Counted from the first letter of the stretch, positions 1 to 10,600 are shown. The stretch: DNA of 64,000 nt from Bradyrhizobium sp. S69 (GCF_009766005.1 NZ_LMUK01000043.1:253122-317121); one strand, 5' to 3'. Notes: generated by a model not told the origin, from the letters alone. Numbers and translations are program-made.

Positions 1-1065
1 GCGGCGAACGACCTTCTTTCGAAAGCCAAGCTGGACGCCTCTCCGGACAAGGTCACCCTGGTGATCGATCCCTTGATCGACGGCGTCACCGGTTCGCAAT
101 CGGTGGCGACGCACCTTGAAGAGAAGCGCGTCATTGAATTGGTCAAGAGCAGCTATCCGCGCTTCCAGGTGGCGCGCTTTTCCGCCGAGTCGGTGGCAAA
201 ATCGCCGATCGTGCTGATCGGCACGTTTACGGCGATCAACAACGCCGGCGCGGCCACCGGACCACGCGACGCCTACCGCATCTGCCTCGCGCTCGCCGAT
301 CTCAAGACCAGGACCATCATCTCGAAGGGCGTGGCGCGCGCGTTGCCGGATGGTATCGATCCGACGCCGGTTGCCTTTTTCGCGGAGAGCCCGGTGTTCG
401 CGAAAGACGCCTCCACTGACGCCTACATCAAGAGCTGCCAGGGCACCAAGGTCGGCGACACCATCGATCAAGCTTATGCCGACCGCATCGTGGTGGCTTC
501 CCTGATCAATGACGGGATCGAGGCGTACGATGCCGGACACTACCGCGATGCCCTCGATGTCTATCAAGCCGCGCTGAAGACGCCGGGCGGCGAGCAATTG
601 CGTGTGCTCAACGGCATCTATCTCGCCAATTACAAGCTTCACCATACCAAGGCGGCGATGGACGCCTTCGGCAAGGTGATCGACTACGGACTGAAGAGCG
701 ACAAGCTTGCGGTCAAGTTCCTTTTCAAGCCCGGCTCTACCCAGTTCTCGACCGATCGCAGCGTCAGGGCGCCGTATGATGCCTGGCTCGAAAAGATCTC
801 GGAGCGCACCGCCGCGAAACAGGGATGCCTCGAGATCGTCGGCAATACCAGTGCGACGGGCTTGCCGGCCATCAACGATCGGCTTTCCGGCCTGCGTGCC
901 GATTACGTCAAGGATCGGCTAGAAGACAACGAGCATTCGCTGCGCGGACGGCTGATCGCGACCGGCAAGGGGTCGCGCGAGATGATCGTGGGCACCGGCA
1001 AAGACGACGCCAGCGACGCGCTCGATCGTCGCGTCGAGTTCAAGACCGCGAAGTGCGCGATCTGA
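1..1065 (+). CDS. OmpA-like/TPR envelope protein, 5' end outside the window
   Basis: The reading frame is open from base 1, so the N-terminus lies upstream of the window. The visible part starts with a domain I do not recognise. A TPR-like stretch follows in the middle (IEAYDAGHYRDALDVYQAAL). The C-terminal ~110 residues look like an OmpA domain: FLFKPGSTQFS, then EIVGNTSATG, an N-x-RLSGLRADYVK segment and the closing DRRVEF. OmpA domains bind peptidoglycan, so an envelope-anchored role is likely. A weak GC hairpin follows the stop. Family fit is fair; the cellular role is unknown. Confidence 0.75.
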   Translation, partial: AANDLLSKAKLDASPDKVTLVIDPLIDGVTGSQSVATHLEEKRVIELVKSSYPRFQVARFSAESVAKSPIVLIGTFTAINNAGAATGPRDAYRICLALADLKTRTIISKGVARALPDGIDPTPVAFFAESPVFAKDASTDAYIKSCQGTKVGDTIDQAYADRIVVASLINDGIEAYDAGHYRDALDVYQAALKTPGGEQLRVLNGIYLANYKLHHTKAAMDAFGKVIDYGLKSDKLAVKFLFKPGSTQFSTDRSVRAPYDAWLEKISERTAAKQGCLEIVGNTSATGLPAINDRLSGLRADYVKDRLEDNEHSLRGRLIATGKGSREMIVGTGKDDASDALDRRVEFKTAKCAI

Positions 1066-1106
1066 TCAGGGCGCGGACAAACCGTCGCCTTCAGCCGCAA
1101 GGTTGT

Positions 1107-1136
1107 AGCCCAGCGGAAATACCGCCCCGCTGGGCT
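1107..1136 (+). terminator. GC-rich hairpin after the OmpA/TPR gene
   Basis: AGCCCAGCGG pairs perfectly with CCGCTGGGCT across a 10-base loop, about 40 bases after the stop. There is no T-tract, so it may be a weak terminator or an RNA-stabilising stem. Confidence 0.4.
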
Positions 1137-1209
1137 CGCCCTCAGCCCATGAATTGTGTATTCAGGTTTGGGGAACGCCGAGGATCGAGATTTTGTCGCG
1201 GTGTAATGG

Positions 1210-2643
1210 ATGATCGACGAGAAGAAGCTCGAAGAGCGCTTGATCGCGCTCGAAGCCGCCAAATCCTGGAGTCCGCGCGTCGTCTCGCGGCTGGAGATGC
1301 TGCTGCGCTCGGGCACGGACGAGGCCCTCTACCGCATCAATCCGGTCCAGTTCGCCACAGAGAAATCGATTGCCGAAGCCGAAGGGATCGATCTTTTCCT
1401 CCATGCCTGCGTGGCCGGGCTATTCGACATGGACTGGATACTGGTTTGTCCGATGTGCTCCGACGTAGTCGCGAGCTTCCGAAGTCTGCGCAAACTGCAC
1501 ACCCATTTCCACTGCCACCTCTGTCAAAGCGATTACGACGCCGCGCTCGACGACTACATCACGGTGACGTTTACGGTTTCGCCCGCCGTGCGCGGCATCC
1601 GCTTTCATCAACCGGATGCACTGTCGGCCTCGGATTACCTCTTCCATCATCTACTGATGCCGGGCGGCATAATGCCCGACGGTGTGCCATGGAGCGAGGC
1701 TGCCAAAGGGCTGGTGAGGGCGCTCACCCGCATAGAGCCGGGTTCCACAGCCAATCTTGAGGTTGATGCGGCCGAAGGCGGGCTGATGGGTCAGGATTTC
1801 GAAACCGACGCCCAGTTTTTTTTCCCGGTCGTAAGCGGGACGGGTATTACGCCACCCCTTGTGCCGGTCACACTCGACCACGACAAATGCGTGCCCACCA
1901 CAGCAAACATCGCACCCGGCAAGGTCGTGTTCGAAGTTCGCAACGCTGGCAAGCTGCCGGCGGTATTCGGCATCCTGCAGCTTCCGATGGCGACGTTTCA
2001 GCGCCCGACGCTTCGCTTCGCGCCATCCTTGTCCGGCAAGCGACTGTTGATGACACAAACCTTTCGCGACTTCTTCCGCTCCGAGGTGATCGGCGCGACG
2101 GAGGGCATCGCGGTTCACGACGTTACCCTGGTATTTACTGACCTCAAGGGCTCGACGGCGCTCTATGAGCGGATCGGCGACCTCAACGCCTACATTCAGG
2201 TGCAGCGGCACTTCCAGCATCTGCTCGACGCCACTGTTCGGCACAATGGCGCCGTCACCAAGACGATCGGTGACGCGGTGATGGCGGCGTTTTCGACGTC
2301 GGCCGATGCGGTGCAGGCCGCACTTGAGATGCGCGAGGCCGTGGATCAGCTAAATCGGGACCGCCCGCAGCGTGATTTCATCCTGAAAATCGGCGTGCAT
2401 CGGGGAGCCGCCATCGCGGTTACGCTCAACGAGCGGCTCGATTATTTTGGCCAGACGGTGAACATCGCAGCGCGGGTGCAAAACCTTGCCGAGGGTGACG
2501 AGATCTGTATCACCGAAGAAGTTTACGGCGCGCCCGCTGTGGCGGAAATTATTGCGCCATACCCGGTGTCCAAGAGCGAAGCGGAACTCAAGGGCGTCAG
2601 CAAGGCCATGTCGGTTTATCGTCTCGCCCGAACGGCATCGTAG
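1210..2643 (+). CDS. Class III adenylate/guanylate cyclase with N-terminal zinc-ribbon region
   Basis: This 477-residue protein carries a class III nucleotide cyclase domain at its C-terminus, which makes cAMP or cGMP from the NTP. FTDLKGST (about residue 307) and GDAVMAAF (about 354) supply the two metal-binding Asp positions, and QTVNIAARVQ supplies the Asn/Arg transition-state residues, so it should be active. The N-terminal ~290 residues are not a membrane or HAMP domain. They contain C80-x2-C83 and C102-x2-C105, which looks like a zinc ribbon, followed by a beta-rich region. No transmembrane segment or signal peptide is evident, so it is probably cytosolic. It stands alone between an OmpA-type gene and a repeat element. 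Confidence 0.85.
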   Translation: MIDEKKLEERLIALEAAKSWSPRVVSRLEMLLRSGTDEALYRINPVQFATEKSIAEAEGIDLFLHACVAGLFDMDWILVCPMCSDVVASFRSLRKLHTHFHCHLCQSDYDAALDDYITVTFTVSPAVRGIRFHQPDALSASDYLFHHLLMPGGIMPDGVPWSEAAKGLVRALTRIEPGSTANLEVDAAEGGLMGQDFETDAQFFFPVVSGTGITPPLVPVTLDHDKCVPTTANIAPGKVVFEVRNAGKLPAVFGILQLPMATFQRPTLRFAPSLSGKRLLMTQTFRDFFRSEVIGATEGIAVHDVTLVFTDLKGSTALYERIGDLNAYIQVQRHFQHLLDATVRHNGAVTKTIGDAVMAAFSTSADAVQAALEMREAVDQLNRDRPQRDFILKIGVHRGAAIAVTLNERLDYFGQTVNIAARVQNLAEGDEICITEEVYGAPAVAEIIAPYPVSKSEAELKGVSKAMSVYRLARTAS

Positions 2644-2676
2644 CGCATGATGATTATTGATTGAATCGGCCGCAAT

Positions 2677-2813
2677 TTCCCTTCACCTCTCCCGTTGGGA
2701 GAGGTCGGCGCGTAGCGCCGGGTGAGGGGTTAGCGCCCCTCGTTTGGCAAAAGGACCCTCACCCGATTTGCTTCGCAAATCGACCTCTCCCCGACGGGGA
2801 GAGGTGAAGGAAA
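2677..2813. repeat. Dispersed intergenic palindromic element (CCTTCACCTCTCCC family)
   Basis: The ends are inverted copies: CCTTCACCTCTCCC at the left and GGGGAGAGGTGAAGG at the right. Smaller hairpins lie inside (GCGCGTAGCGC; GATTTGCTTCGCAAATC). This layout is typical of short non-coding mosaic repeats in Bradyrhizobium-type genomes. It fills the gap between the convergent cyclase and caspase genes and may also act as a terminator. Confidence 0.75.
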
Positions 2814-2861
2814 CGCGCGGATAGCCCTGGCTCAATCGGCGCACGGCATCTCGCAGCCAAC

Positions 2862-5168
2862 TCACGGCGCTAGCGTCCTGACCACCCGGAAGCCGATGTC
2901 GTCGTTATGCGCATCGGGGTCGGCCTTGGCGCGAACCGCCGGACGCAATGACTGCTCGGTCGAGAACCAATCACCGCCGCGTAATGTTCGGCTGCCGCAG
3001 ACCTCCGTCGAGCGGCTTGCGCTCTCCAGCTTCGCCGTGGCGTAGTCGCCGTAGAAGCAATCTTCGGTCCACTCCCAGACATTACCGATCAGATCATAAA
3101 GACCAAAGGCGTTGGCCGCGAACGAACCGACCGGCGCCGTAAACGGATATCCGTCCTTGCAGTTCATGTAGGGCGCATTGGCCGGCAGGCCCGCCGCTTT
3201 TGCCGATTGATCGGCGCCATTGGCGAATTTGCATAACTCGCCGGGATCGTTGCCAACGCCATAGCGCGAACTGCCGCCCGCGCGCGCGGCATATTCGAAT
3301 TCAGCCTCGGACAACAGCCGGTAGGATTTTCCCGTGGCGCGTGACAGCCAGTCGACATAGGCCTTTGCGTCCACCCAGCTCACGCATACGGCGGGATGGT
3401 TTCCGTCCTGCGCATAGCCGGGATTGAGGAAGGAGCGATCGGCGCGTTGCTCCGGCTTGTTGTTTTCGAAGGTGACGCAATGGTCACCGGCCTTGTAGCC
3501 GGAACTGGTCACAAACGCCGCGTATTGATCCCGGGTCACTTCAAAACGGCCGACGGCAATCGGTTGTCGGATGACGGCCTTGTGCTGCGGACCCTCGTTG
3601 GCTGCCGCGATGCCGCCGTCGATATCGTCGCGATCCGACCCCATCAGCACCTCGCCGGCGGGAACCATCACCATCTCGGGGCAATTTTCGCACTCCCTGA
3701 AGACATCCCTGGGCTTGAGCGCGCATTCCTCGGATGCCGACAAGGGTTGCATGGTCCGCGGCGTCAGCATTGCGGTGCGCGTCGACATGCCCGCACAGCC
3801 CGGGGACGCCGGCGCTTGCTCGCTCTTGGTGGCGTTGCCAACCTTGGCGGGCTCAACTTTGGCGGTCTCGACCTTGGCGGATTCGGGCGCCACCGCGGCC
3901 ACACGAATCTCCTTGTCGTGCGCGGCCTGCGCCGCGGCTTTTGCGCGCGCGGCTTCCTCGGCTTCGGCGGCCTCAAGCGCCTTCTGCTTCTCGAATGCTT
4001 CGCGTTCCCGGGCCGCTCTCGCGTCCTGGGCGGCCTTGGCCTGGTCGGCGGCGATCCGCGCCTCCTGCGCGGCCTTTGCTTGCGCCGCGACCCGCGCCTG
4101 CTCGGCTGCCGCGGCCTTGGCTTCTTCCATCGATTTTTTCGCAGCCGTCAGCCGCGCCTCTTCGACGGCGGCGGCCTGGGCCGCGCGGAGCTTGTTGCGT
4201 TGCGCGGTCGCCAGATCGCTATAGAAGCCCGAGGGGTATTTGCCGATGAAGGCATCCCACGCCGACACCACATTGATCTGCAAGGCGAGTTCGTAATCTT
4301 GCCGCGCGGCCGCGGTGGGATTGACCGGCGGCGATATCTGGGGCGGCGCTGCTGCCGGCACCAGCGCAACATCGTCGCCGCCAAGCGAACCATAGACAAA
4401 AGGTTCTTGCCGGTTGTGCGTGACTTTCAGTACATCGTCGCGGACAAAACCGAATGCCTTGCGCAGATCGAGCCCCGGCCGCGGCAGAAATTTCACCAGC
4501 GCGGCAGTAAACGGGCTGTTCTTTTCATCGCCATCGGCCGCGGTAGAGCCCGCCTTGGCGGCATAGGCGATCAGGGTATTTGGACTGGACGGCTCGATCT
4601 TGGACAGTCCTCGCGCGACCAAGCGCTGCGCCATGGTGTGCTTCATCGACTTGAACGGATTATCGCGGCACGCATCGAGGATGATCAGACGCAGCTTCTT
4701 TGCCGGCTCGACCACCGTCAGGATACGATCGAGCGGGATCGCTTCGTCATAGGCGTCGATATCGCGTTCCAGCACGGCATCGACCGGAATGAGATAGTTG
4801 ATGCCGTCGATCTCGACGCCGTGACCGGCATAATAAACGATCGCCACATCGGCATCCCGGACCTCATCGGAGAAATCGCGAAGCGCGCGGCGCATCTCAT
4901 TGGCTTTGAGATCGCGCTTGAGTGTGACGACATCGAACCCCGCGCCCTTGAGCATTGTAGCCATCGCGCCGGCGTCGTTGGCCGGATTGGCCAGCAACGC
5001 AACGTTCTGATAGGCCGAATTGCCGAACACCAGCGCGACCCGCTTCTCGGCGAAGGCCGGCTGGCTCAAAAGCCACATCGAGCAAATCGCCACGACAAAG
5101 GCTGAAGCGACGCGCATCTGATAGGTCCAACCAGAACGGGACTGGAACGTGAAAACCCTATCATACAT
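2862..5168 (-). CDS. Caspase-like peptidase fused to a formylglycine-generating-enzyme-type domain
   Basis: A 768-residue exported protein with three parts. Residues ~41-270 are a C14 caspase/metacaspase-like domain with His116 in YYAGHG and Cys167 in DACRDNPF, the expected catalytic dyad. Residues ~330-430 are an Ala/Lys/Glu-rich probable coiled coil. Residues ~490-768 are an FGE-sulfatase (SUMF1-like) domain with GNVWEWTED and a C-terminal LRGGDWF...GFRVVR. A signal peptide (AICSMWLLSQPAFA) ends near residue 40. Met18 at 5117 begins directly before the hydrophobic core and may be the true start. The combination suggests a periplasmic protease paired with a sulfatase-modifying-like fold; the substrate is unknown. 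Confidence 0.85.
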   Translation of the reverse strand: MYDRVFTFQSRSGWTYQMRVASAFVVAICSMWLLSQPAFAEKRVALVFGNSAYQNVALLANPANDAGAMATMLKGAGFDVVTLKRDLKANEMRRALRDFSDEVRDADVAIVYYAGHGVEIDGINYLIPVDAVLERDIDAYDEAIPLDRILTVVEPAKKLRLIILDACRDNPFKSMKHTMAQRLVARGLSKIEPSSPNTLIAYAAKAGSTAADGDEKNSPFTAALVKFLPRPGLDLRKAFGFVRDDVLKVTHNRQEPFVYGSLGGDDVALVPAAAPPQISPPVNPTAAARQDYELALQINVVSAWDAFIGKYPSGFYSDLATAQRNKLRAAQAAAVEEARLTAAKKSMEEAKAAAAEQARVAAQAKAAQEARIAADQAKAAQDARAAREREAFEKQKALEAAEAEEAARAKAAAQAAHDKEIRVAAVAPESAKVETAKVEPAKVGNATKSEQAPASPGCAGMSTRTAMLTPRTMQPLSASEECALKPRDVFRECENCPEMVMVPAGEVLMGSDRDDIDGGIAAANEGPQHKAVIRQPIAVGRFEVTRDQYAAFVTSSGYKAGDHCVTFENNKPEQRADRSFLNPGYAQDGNHPAVCVSWVDAKAYVDWLSRATGKSYRLLSEAEFEYAARAGGSSRYGVGNDPGELCKFANGADQSAKAAGLPANAPYMNCKDGYPFTAPVGSFAANAFGLYDLIGNVWEWTEDCFYGDYATAKLESASRSTEVCGSRTLRGGDWFSTEQSLRPAVRAKADPDAHNDDIGFRVVRTLAP

Positions 5169-5248
5169 GCACCGAAATCAACACAAGGTGTGTGATCCCG
5201 CTCACTGTTGCAGATGCCGAGTTACGCGAGGTTTGCAGGGTTGGAGTT

Positions 5249-6127
5249 CTACCCGTCGCGCTTGAACCGGTAGTCAAAACCGTTGCCGTCGGCGGTGATC
5301 AGGCCGACCGTGGGCGTCGGAAAATGGATCGGCAGGATCAGCGTATCGGTGCCGGCGACGGAGGCGAAAAACTTCCGCCGCGACAGCGCCGACTGCTTCA
5401 TGTCCCAATCGGGTTTCGACGACCATTCCGGTTCGCGGCACTGGATCGCATGGTGCATCAGATCGCCGGCGACCACCGCGCGCTGCCCCTTCGAGAAGAT
5501 GTTGACGCAGCAATGACAGGGCGAATGCCCCGGCGTCGGCGTCAGCGTGACGGTATCGTCCAGCGCATAGTCGTCGTCGACCAATAACGCCTGGCCGGCT
5601 TCGACGATCGGCAGGCAGTTGTCGCGGAATACCGTGCCCGGCGGATTGGCGCCTTTCGCATTCTCCTGCTCCCAGACCGCGTATTCGCGTTTGTGGAAAA
5701 CGTATTTCGCATTCGGGAATGTCGGCACCCAGCGGCCGTCGCGCAATGTCGTGTTCCAGCCGGTATGATCGATGTGAAGATGGGTGCAGAACACATAATC
5801 GACCATCTCGTAACTGATGCCGAGCGCGAACAGCTCGTTGCGCCAGCGTTCCTTGCCGGGAAAATCGAACGGCGGCGGATGGCCCTTGTCCTCACCGGTA
5901 CAGGTGTCGACCAGGATCGTGTAGCGCGGCGTCCGGACCACGAAGGTCTGATAGGTTATGACGATCATCCCCAGCGCCGCGTCAAACACCTCCGGTTCCA
6001 TCCGGGGCAGATGATGCTTGAAGACCGCTTCGTCATAGGCCGGAAAGAAGTCCTGCGGCCGCCGCCATGGCCCTTCCCGCTCGATCACGGCATCGATGGT
6101 GATGTCGCCTATCCTGATCTGCTTCAT
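5249..6127 (-). CDS. MBL-fold metallo-hydrolase
   Basis: A 292-residue metallo-beta-lactamase-fold enzyme. The zinc motif THLHIDHTGW is present, with later metal-ligand regions PTPGHSPCHC, GDLMHHA and PIHFPTPTVG. Members include lactonases, glyoxalase II-like enzymes and other hydrolases; the substrate cannot be told from sequence. I chose ATG 6127 because an AAGGAAA ribosome-binding site sits just upstream; a longer frame to 6208 has no such site and a Lys-rich, poorly coding front. No signal peptide, so probably cytosolic. It is divergent from the RND efflux operon. Confidence 0.85.
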   Translation of the reverse strand: MKQIRIGDITIDAVIEREGPWRRPQDFFPAYDEAVFKHHLPRMEPEVFDAALGMIVITYQTFVVRTPRYTILVDTCTGEDKGHPPPFDFPGKERWRNELFALGISYEMVDYVFCTHLHIDHTGWNTTLRDGRWVPTFPNAKYVFHKREYAVWEQENAKGANPPGTVFRDNCLPIVEAGQALLVDDDYALDDTVTLTPTPGHSPCHCCVNIFSKGQRAVVAGDLMHHAIQCREPEWSSKPDWDMKQSALSRRKFFASVAGTDTLILPIHFPTPTVGLITADGNGFDYRFKRDG

Positions 6128-6302
6128 TTTTGTTTCCTTTTTTTGTTTTCTTGTTTTGTTTCTTGCGAACGGCCGGAACAGCGTAACGGGCCTAGTCCGG
6201 CCGATCAAGCCGGAGCCGGCAACGGAAAATCAAAAACCGTCGCAACGCTCGCGCCTGCTCTCATGATGTCCTGCGAGGCAAGCGAAATACGCAAGGAAAA
6301 CT

Positions 6303-6313
6303 GTAAAATTTAC
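6303..6313. promoter_or_regulatory. Short palindrome, candidate operator before the RND operon
   Basis: GTAAAATTTAC is a perfect 11-base palindrome in an AT-rich patch between the divergent MBL gene and the RND membrane-fusion gene. Its place fits an operator for a repressor encoded elsewhere, since no TetR-type regulator is adjacent. Inference from symmetry only. Confidence 0.3.
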
Positions 6314-6374
6314 GGTTTCGCAGCCCGGCTCGAAGTGTGTTAGCCTTTGTTCGAGTGGCACCAAAGGCGGGACA

Positions 6375-7622
6375 ATGCACGTTGCAAAAACAACCATCGG
6401 CCTCACCGCGGCAGCGCTCTCGTTCGGGGCTTTTGCATTTGGAGCGACAGCCGAAGCCCAGCCTGCCCCGGCGGCGCCTCCAGCCGTTGGCGTGTTCGAG
6501 GCGGTCAAGCGACCGGTGACTGAATCCAGCGAGTTTCTCGGACGGATCGAGGCTCCCAACCGCGTCAGCGTGGTTGCGCGCGTCACCGCGTTCCTGGAAA
6601 AGCGCTCCTTCGTCGAGGGCGCGGAGGTCAAGACCGGCGCTCTCTTGTATCAGCTCGAGCGCGGCCCGTTCGAGGCTGATCTGGAATCCAAAAAGGCACA
6701 GGTCGCGCAATTGCAGGCGACGCTGGTCAACGCCAAGCTGACGACCGACCGGGCTAAAACCCTGCTCGGCGGCCCGGCCGGGCAGCAATCCACCTACGAT
6801 GCCGCGATCGCCAACCAGCAGAGCCTTGAGGCGCAGATCCAGGCCGCGCAGGCACAGGTGGACCTTTCCCAGATCAATCTCGACTATACCGAGATTCACT
6901 CGCCGATCGACGGCAAGATCGGCCGCACCGCGGTCACCGAGGGCAACGTCGTGACGCCAAGCTCGGGCGTGCTGACCACCATCGTGAGCCAGGACCCGAT
7001 GTATGTCACCTTCCCGGTTTCGGTCCGAGAATCTCTGACGCTGCGCGAACGCTACGCGACGCGGGGCGGCTTCAAGGCGGTCATCATCAAGGTGCGGCTG
7101 CCCGATGGCCGCGTGTATGACCAGACCGGACAGTTGAACTTCGTCAACAATACGATCGCGCAAAATACCGACACCATCACGTTGCGCGGCACGATCCCGA
7201 ATCCCGCGCTGCATGATCCCGCGACAACCGACGGATCGATACGTGAACTCACCGACAACGAGTTCGTCACCGTCAGTCTGGAGGGCGTGCAGCCGGTCGA
7301 GGTGCTGGCGATCCCGCGCTCGGCGATACTGTCGGATCAGCAGGGCGAATATGTCTATGTCGTTGGCGCCGACAACAAGGCCGAGCAGCGCCGCGTCAAG
7401 CTTGGGCAATCGACCTCCACCATCGCCGCGATCACAAGCGGCATCGCGCTGGGCGACAAGGTGATCGTCGAAGGCCTGCAGAAGGTGCGTCCCAACCAGC
7501 CGGTCGCGCCCGGGCCCGCCAGTGCGCTGATCCAGGCCAGCATGAAGCCGACGGCGGAAGACGCTCGCACGCAAAAGGACGGCGACGCCACCGGGACCAA
7601 GCCCGCGGGCACCACCCCATGA
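6375..7622 (+). CDS. RND efflux membrane-fusion (periplasmic adaptor) protein
   Basis: A 415-residue AcrA/MexA-family adaptor linking an inner-membrane RND pump to an outer-membrane channel. It has a signal peptide (to about residue 28), the barrel-sandwich segment GRIEAPNRVSVVARV...EGAEVKTGALLYQLE, a coiled-coil hairpin (residues ~100-160, with SQINLDYTEIHSPIDGKIGR closing it) and the later beta-barrel part ending near EVLAIPRSAIL. Its TGA overlaps the ATG of the pump gene by four bases, so the two are translationally coupled. No outer-membrane factor gene follows, so a TolC/OprM-type channel must come from elsewhere. Confidence 0.93.
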   Translation: MHVAKTTIGLTAAALSFGAFAFGATAEAQPAPAAPPAVGVFEAVKRPVTESSEFLGRIEAPNRVSVVARVTAFLEKRSFVEGAEVKTGALLYQLERGPFEADLESKKAQVAQLQATLVNAKLTTDRAKTLLGGPAGQQSTYDAAIANQQSLEAQIQAAQAQVDLSQINLDYTEIHSPIDGKIGRTAVTEGNVVTPSSGVLTTIVSQDPMYVTFPVSVRESLTLRERYATRGGFKAVIIKVRLPDGRVYDQTGQLNFVNNTIAQNTDTITLRGTIPNPALHDPATTDGSIRELTDNEFVTVSLEGVQPVEVLAIPRSAILSDQQGEYVYVVGADNKAEQRRVKLGQSTSTIAAITSGIALGDKVIVEGLQKVRPNQPVAPGPASALIQASMKPTAEDARTQKDGDATGTKPAGTTP

Positions 7623-10600
7623 TTTCCTCCGTCTTCGTCGACCGTCCCCGGCTTGCGATCGTCATCGCGTTCGTCATCACGATCGCGGGCGCGCTGGCGC
7701 TGTTGCAGATCCCGGTGGCGCAGTTTCCCGACATCGTGCCGCCGCAGGTCACGGTCAGCGCCGTGTTTCCCGGCGCCTCCGCCGAAGTGGTCGAGTCCAG
7801 CGTCGCCCAGCCGCTCGAGGCGCAGGTGGTCGGCGTCGACAAGATGCTCTACATGAAATCAACCAGCGGCAATGACGGCAGCTACACGCTGACGGTTTCA
7901 TTTGCCCTTGGCAGCAATCCCGACATCAACACCGTCAACGTCAATAACCGCGTCCAGACGGCGCTGGCGCAATTGCCGACCGAAGTGCAGGCCCAGGGCC
8001 TGACGGTACAGAAGAAATCCTCGGCGGTGCTGCAGTTCATCGTGCTCTACAGCAAGAACGGCGAACAGGATCCGCTGTTCATCACCAATTACGCCATCAT
8101 CAACGTGCTTGACGCGATTTCGCGCACGCCGGGGGTCGGCCAGGCCAGCCTGTTCGCGAAACTGAACTATTCGATGCGGATCTGGTTCGATACGCAGCGG
8201 CTGACCAGCCTCAATCTGGCGCCCTCCGACGTGATCGCCGCGATCCGCGCCCAAAGCGTGCAGGCGCCGGTCGGCCGCATCGGCGCCCGCCCGATCAGCG
8301 ATGAACAGCAGTTCCAGTTCAACGTGCAGACCCAGGGCCGCCTGACCACGTCGGCCCAGTTCGGCGAAATCGTGCTGCGGGCCAATTCGGACGGTTCGGT
8401 GCTGCGTGTCAGGGACGTCGCGCGCGTCGAGATCGGCGCGCAAAACATGGACAGCGAGTCCCGGATCGACGGTCAAGCCGGCGTTCCGATGGGCATCTAC
8501 CTCGCTCCCGGGGCCAATGCGGTGACCACGGCGAAGGCAGTTCAGGCCACGCTGGCAAAACTGTCGGAGCGATTTCCGCCCGGCCTGACCTATCTGGTGC
8601 AATACGATTCCACCACCTTCGTCAGCGACACCATCACCGAAGTGCTGAAGACGCTCGGCGAAGCCTTTGTGCTGGTCGTGATCGTGGTGTTCCTGTTCCT
8701 CGGCAATATGCGCGCCACGATCATCCCGGCGATCGCGGTCCCGGTCAGCCTGATCGGCACGTTCGCGGTGCTGCTGGTGCTCGGCTATTCCGCCAATACG
8801 GTGTCGCTGCTGGCGCTGGTGCTCGCCATCGGTATCGTGGTCGACGACGCCATCGTGGTGGTCGAGAATGTCGAACGCGTCATGGAGGAGGAACCGGACG
8901 CGACGCCCGCCGAGGCCACCAAGAAGGCGATGACGCAGATCACCGCGCCGATCATCGCGATTTCGCTGGTGTTGCTGTCAGTGTTCGTGCCGATCATGTT
9001 CATTCCGGGAATCTCCGGAACATTGTTCCGCCAATTCGCGGTGACGATCAGCGCCGCGATGGTGATCTCGGCGCTGAACGCGCTGACCCTGTCGCCGGCG
9101 CTGTGCGCGGTGTTCCTGCGTCACACCGGTCCGCGGCACGGCATCATGGGGCGCGTGCTCGGCAGCATCGACTGGGTTCGCGACCGCTATGCCAGCGGCG
9201 TACGCCGGCTGCTCCGAATGGCGGCGCTGTCGCTGGTGCTGGTGCTGGTGTTTGCCGGCGGCATCTTCGGCGTCTCGCTGATAACGCCGACCGGATTCCT
9301 GCCCGAGGAAGACCAGGGCGCGTTCTTCATCGCGGTGCAGTTGCCGGACGGTGCATCGGTGGCGCGCACCAGCGAGGTGACCAAGCAGGTCGAAGCGATA
9401 TTGAAGAAAATGCCCGCTGTCGATCACGTGCTCTCGATCATCGGCTTTTCGCTGCTCGACGGCGGCAGCGAGCCCAACTCCTCCTTTATGGTCGCGCGCA
9501 TGAAGCCGTTCGCGGACCGCAAGGCGACGGCGGATTCGGTGCAAGCGACCATCCGGCGCACCTTCGGTGAAGGGTCTCAGGTCCGGCAAGCCAGTATCCT
9601 GCCGTTCAACCTGCCGCCGATCATTGGGCTGTCGACCTCTGGTGGCTTTGAGTATCAGCTCGATGCGCTGGAGGGACAGGATCCGGCGGCGCTCGGCAGC
9701 GTGATGGGCGGCCTGATCGGCGCGGCCAATCGCGATCCCCGGCTGACGCGCGTGTTCTCGACCTTTACCGCGACCAATCCGTCGCTCTATCTCGACATCG
9801 ACCGCGCCAAGGCGCAGGCGCTCGGTCTCAACATGTCCGATGTGTTCACCGCCCTGCAGGCCACGCTGGGCGGCGTCTATGTCAACAACTTCAACCTGTT
9901 TGGCCGCACCTGGCAGGTCAACGTCGAGGGCGAGGCCGCCGATCGTGGCGACATTCCCGACATCTGGCAGATTTATGTACGCAACAGTTCAGGCAGCATG
10001 GTGCCGATCCGCTCCATCGCTTCCTTGAGGATCGTGACGGGGCCTCAGGTCATCACCCGCTACAACAATTATCGCTCGGTCACCGTGAACGGCGGCCCCG
10101 CGGTCGGTGTCTCGTCGGGGACCGCGATCGCGGCGATGGCGGAATTGTCCAAGTCGACGCTGCCCGCCGGCTACTCCTACGAATGGACCGGCACGGCCTA
10201 TCAGGAACAGGCGGCCGCCGGCCAGACCGGCATCATTCTCGCGCTGGCCATTCTGTTCGCCTATCTGTTCCTGGTGGCCTTGTATGAGAGCTGGACCATC
10301 CCGATCCCGGTGTTGCTGTCGGTCACGGTCGGCGTGCTCGGCTCCTATAGCGCGATCAAACTCGCCGGGCTCAACCTCGATCTCTACGGCCAGATCGGCC
10401 TCGTGGTGCTGATCGCGCTGGCCGCCAAGAACGGCATCCTGATCGTCGAATTTGCCAAGGAACAGCGTGAAGCGGGTCTATCGATCGTCGACGCCGCGGC
10501 GCTGGGATCGCAGATGCGATTCCGCGCCGTGATGATGACCTCGATCGCCTTCATTCTCGGCCTGCTGCCGCTAGTGGTCGCGACCGGAGCCGCGGAGATC

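Noticed and set aside
3880..4200. Possible DNA tandem repeat within the caspase-FGE gene
   Set aside because: It encodes an Ala/Glu/Lys-rich coiled coil; the repetition is at protein level and degenerate.
3396..5105. 569-codon open frame opposite the caspase-FGE gene
   Set aside because: Pure antisense of a gene with clear domains; its sequence is rich in Arg/Gly/Leu runs with no recognisable domain.
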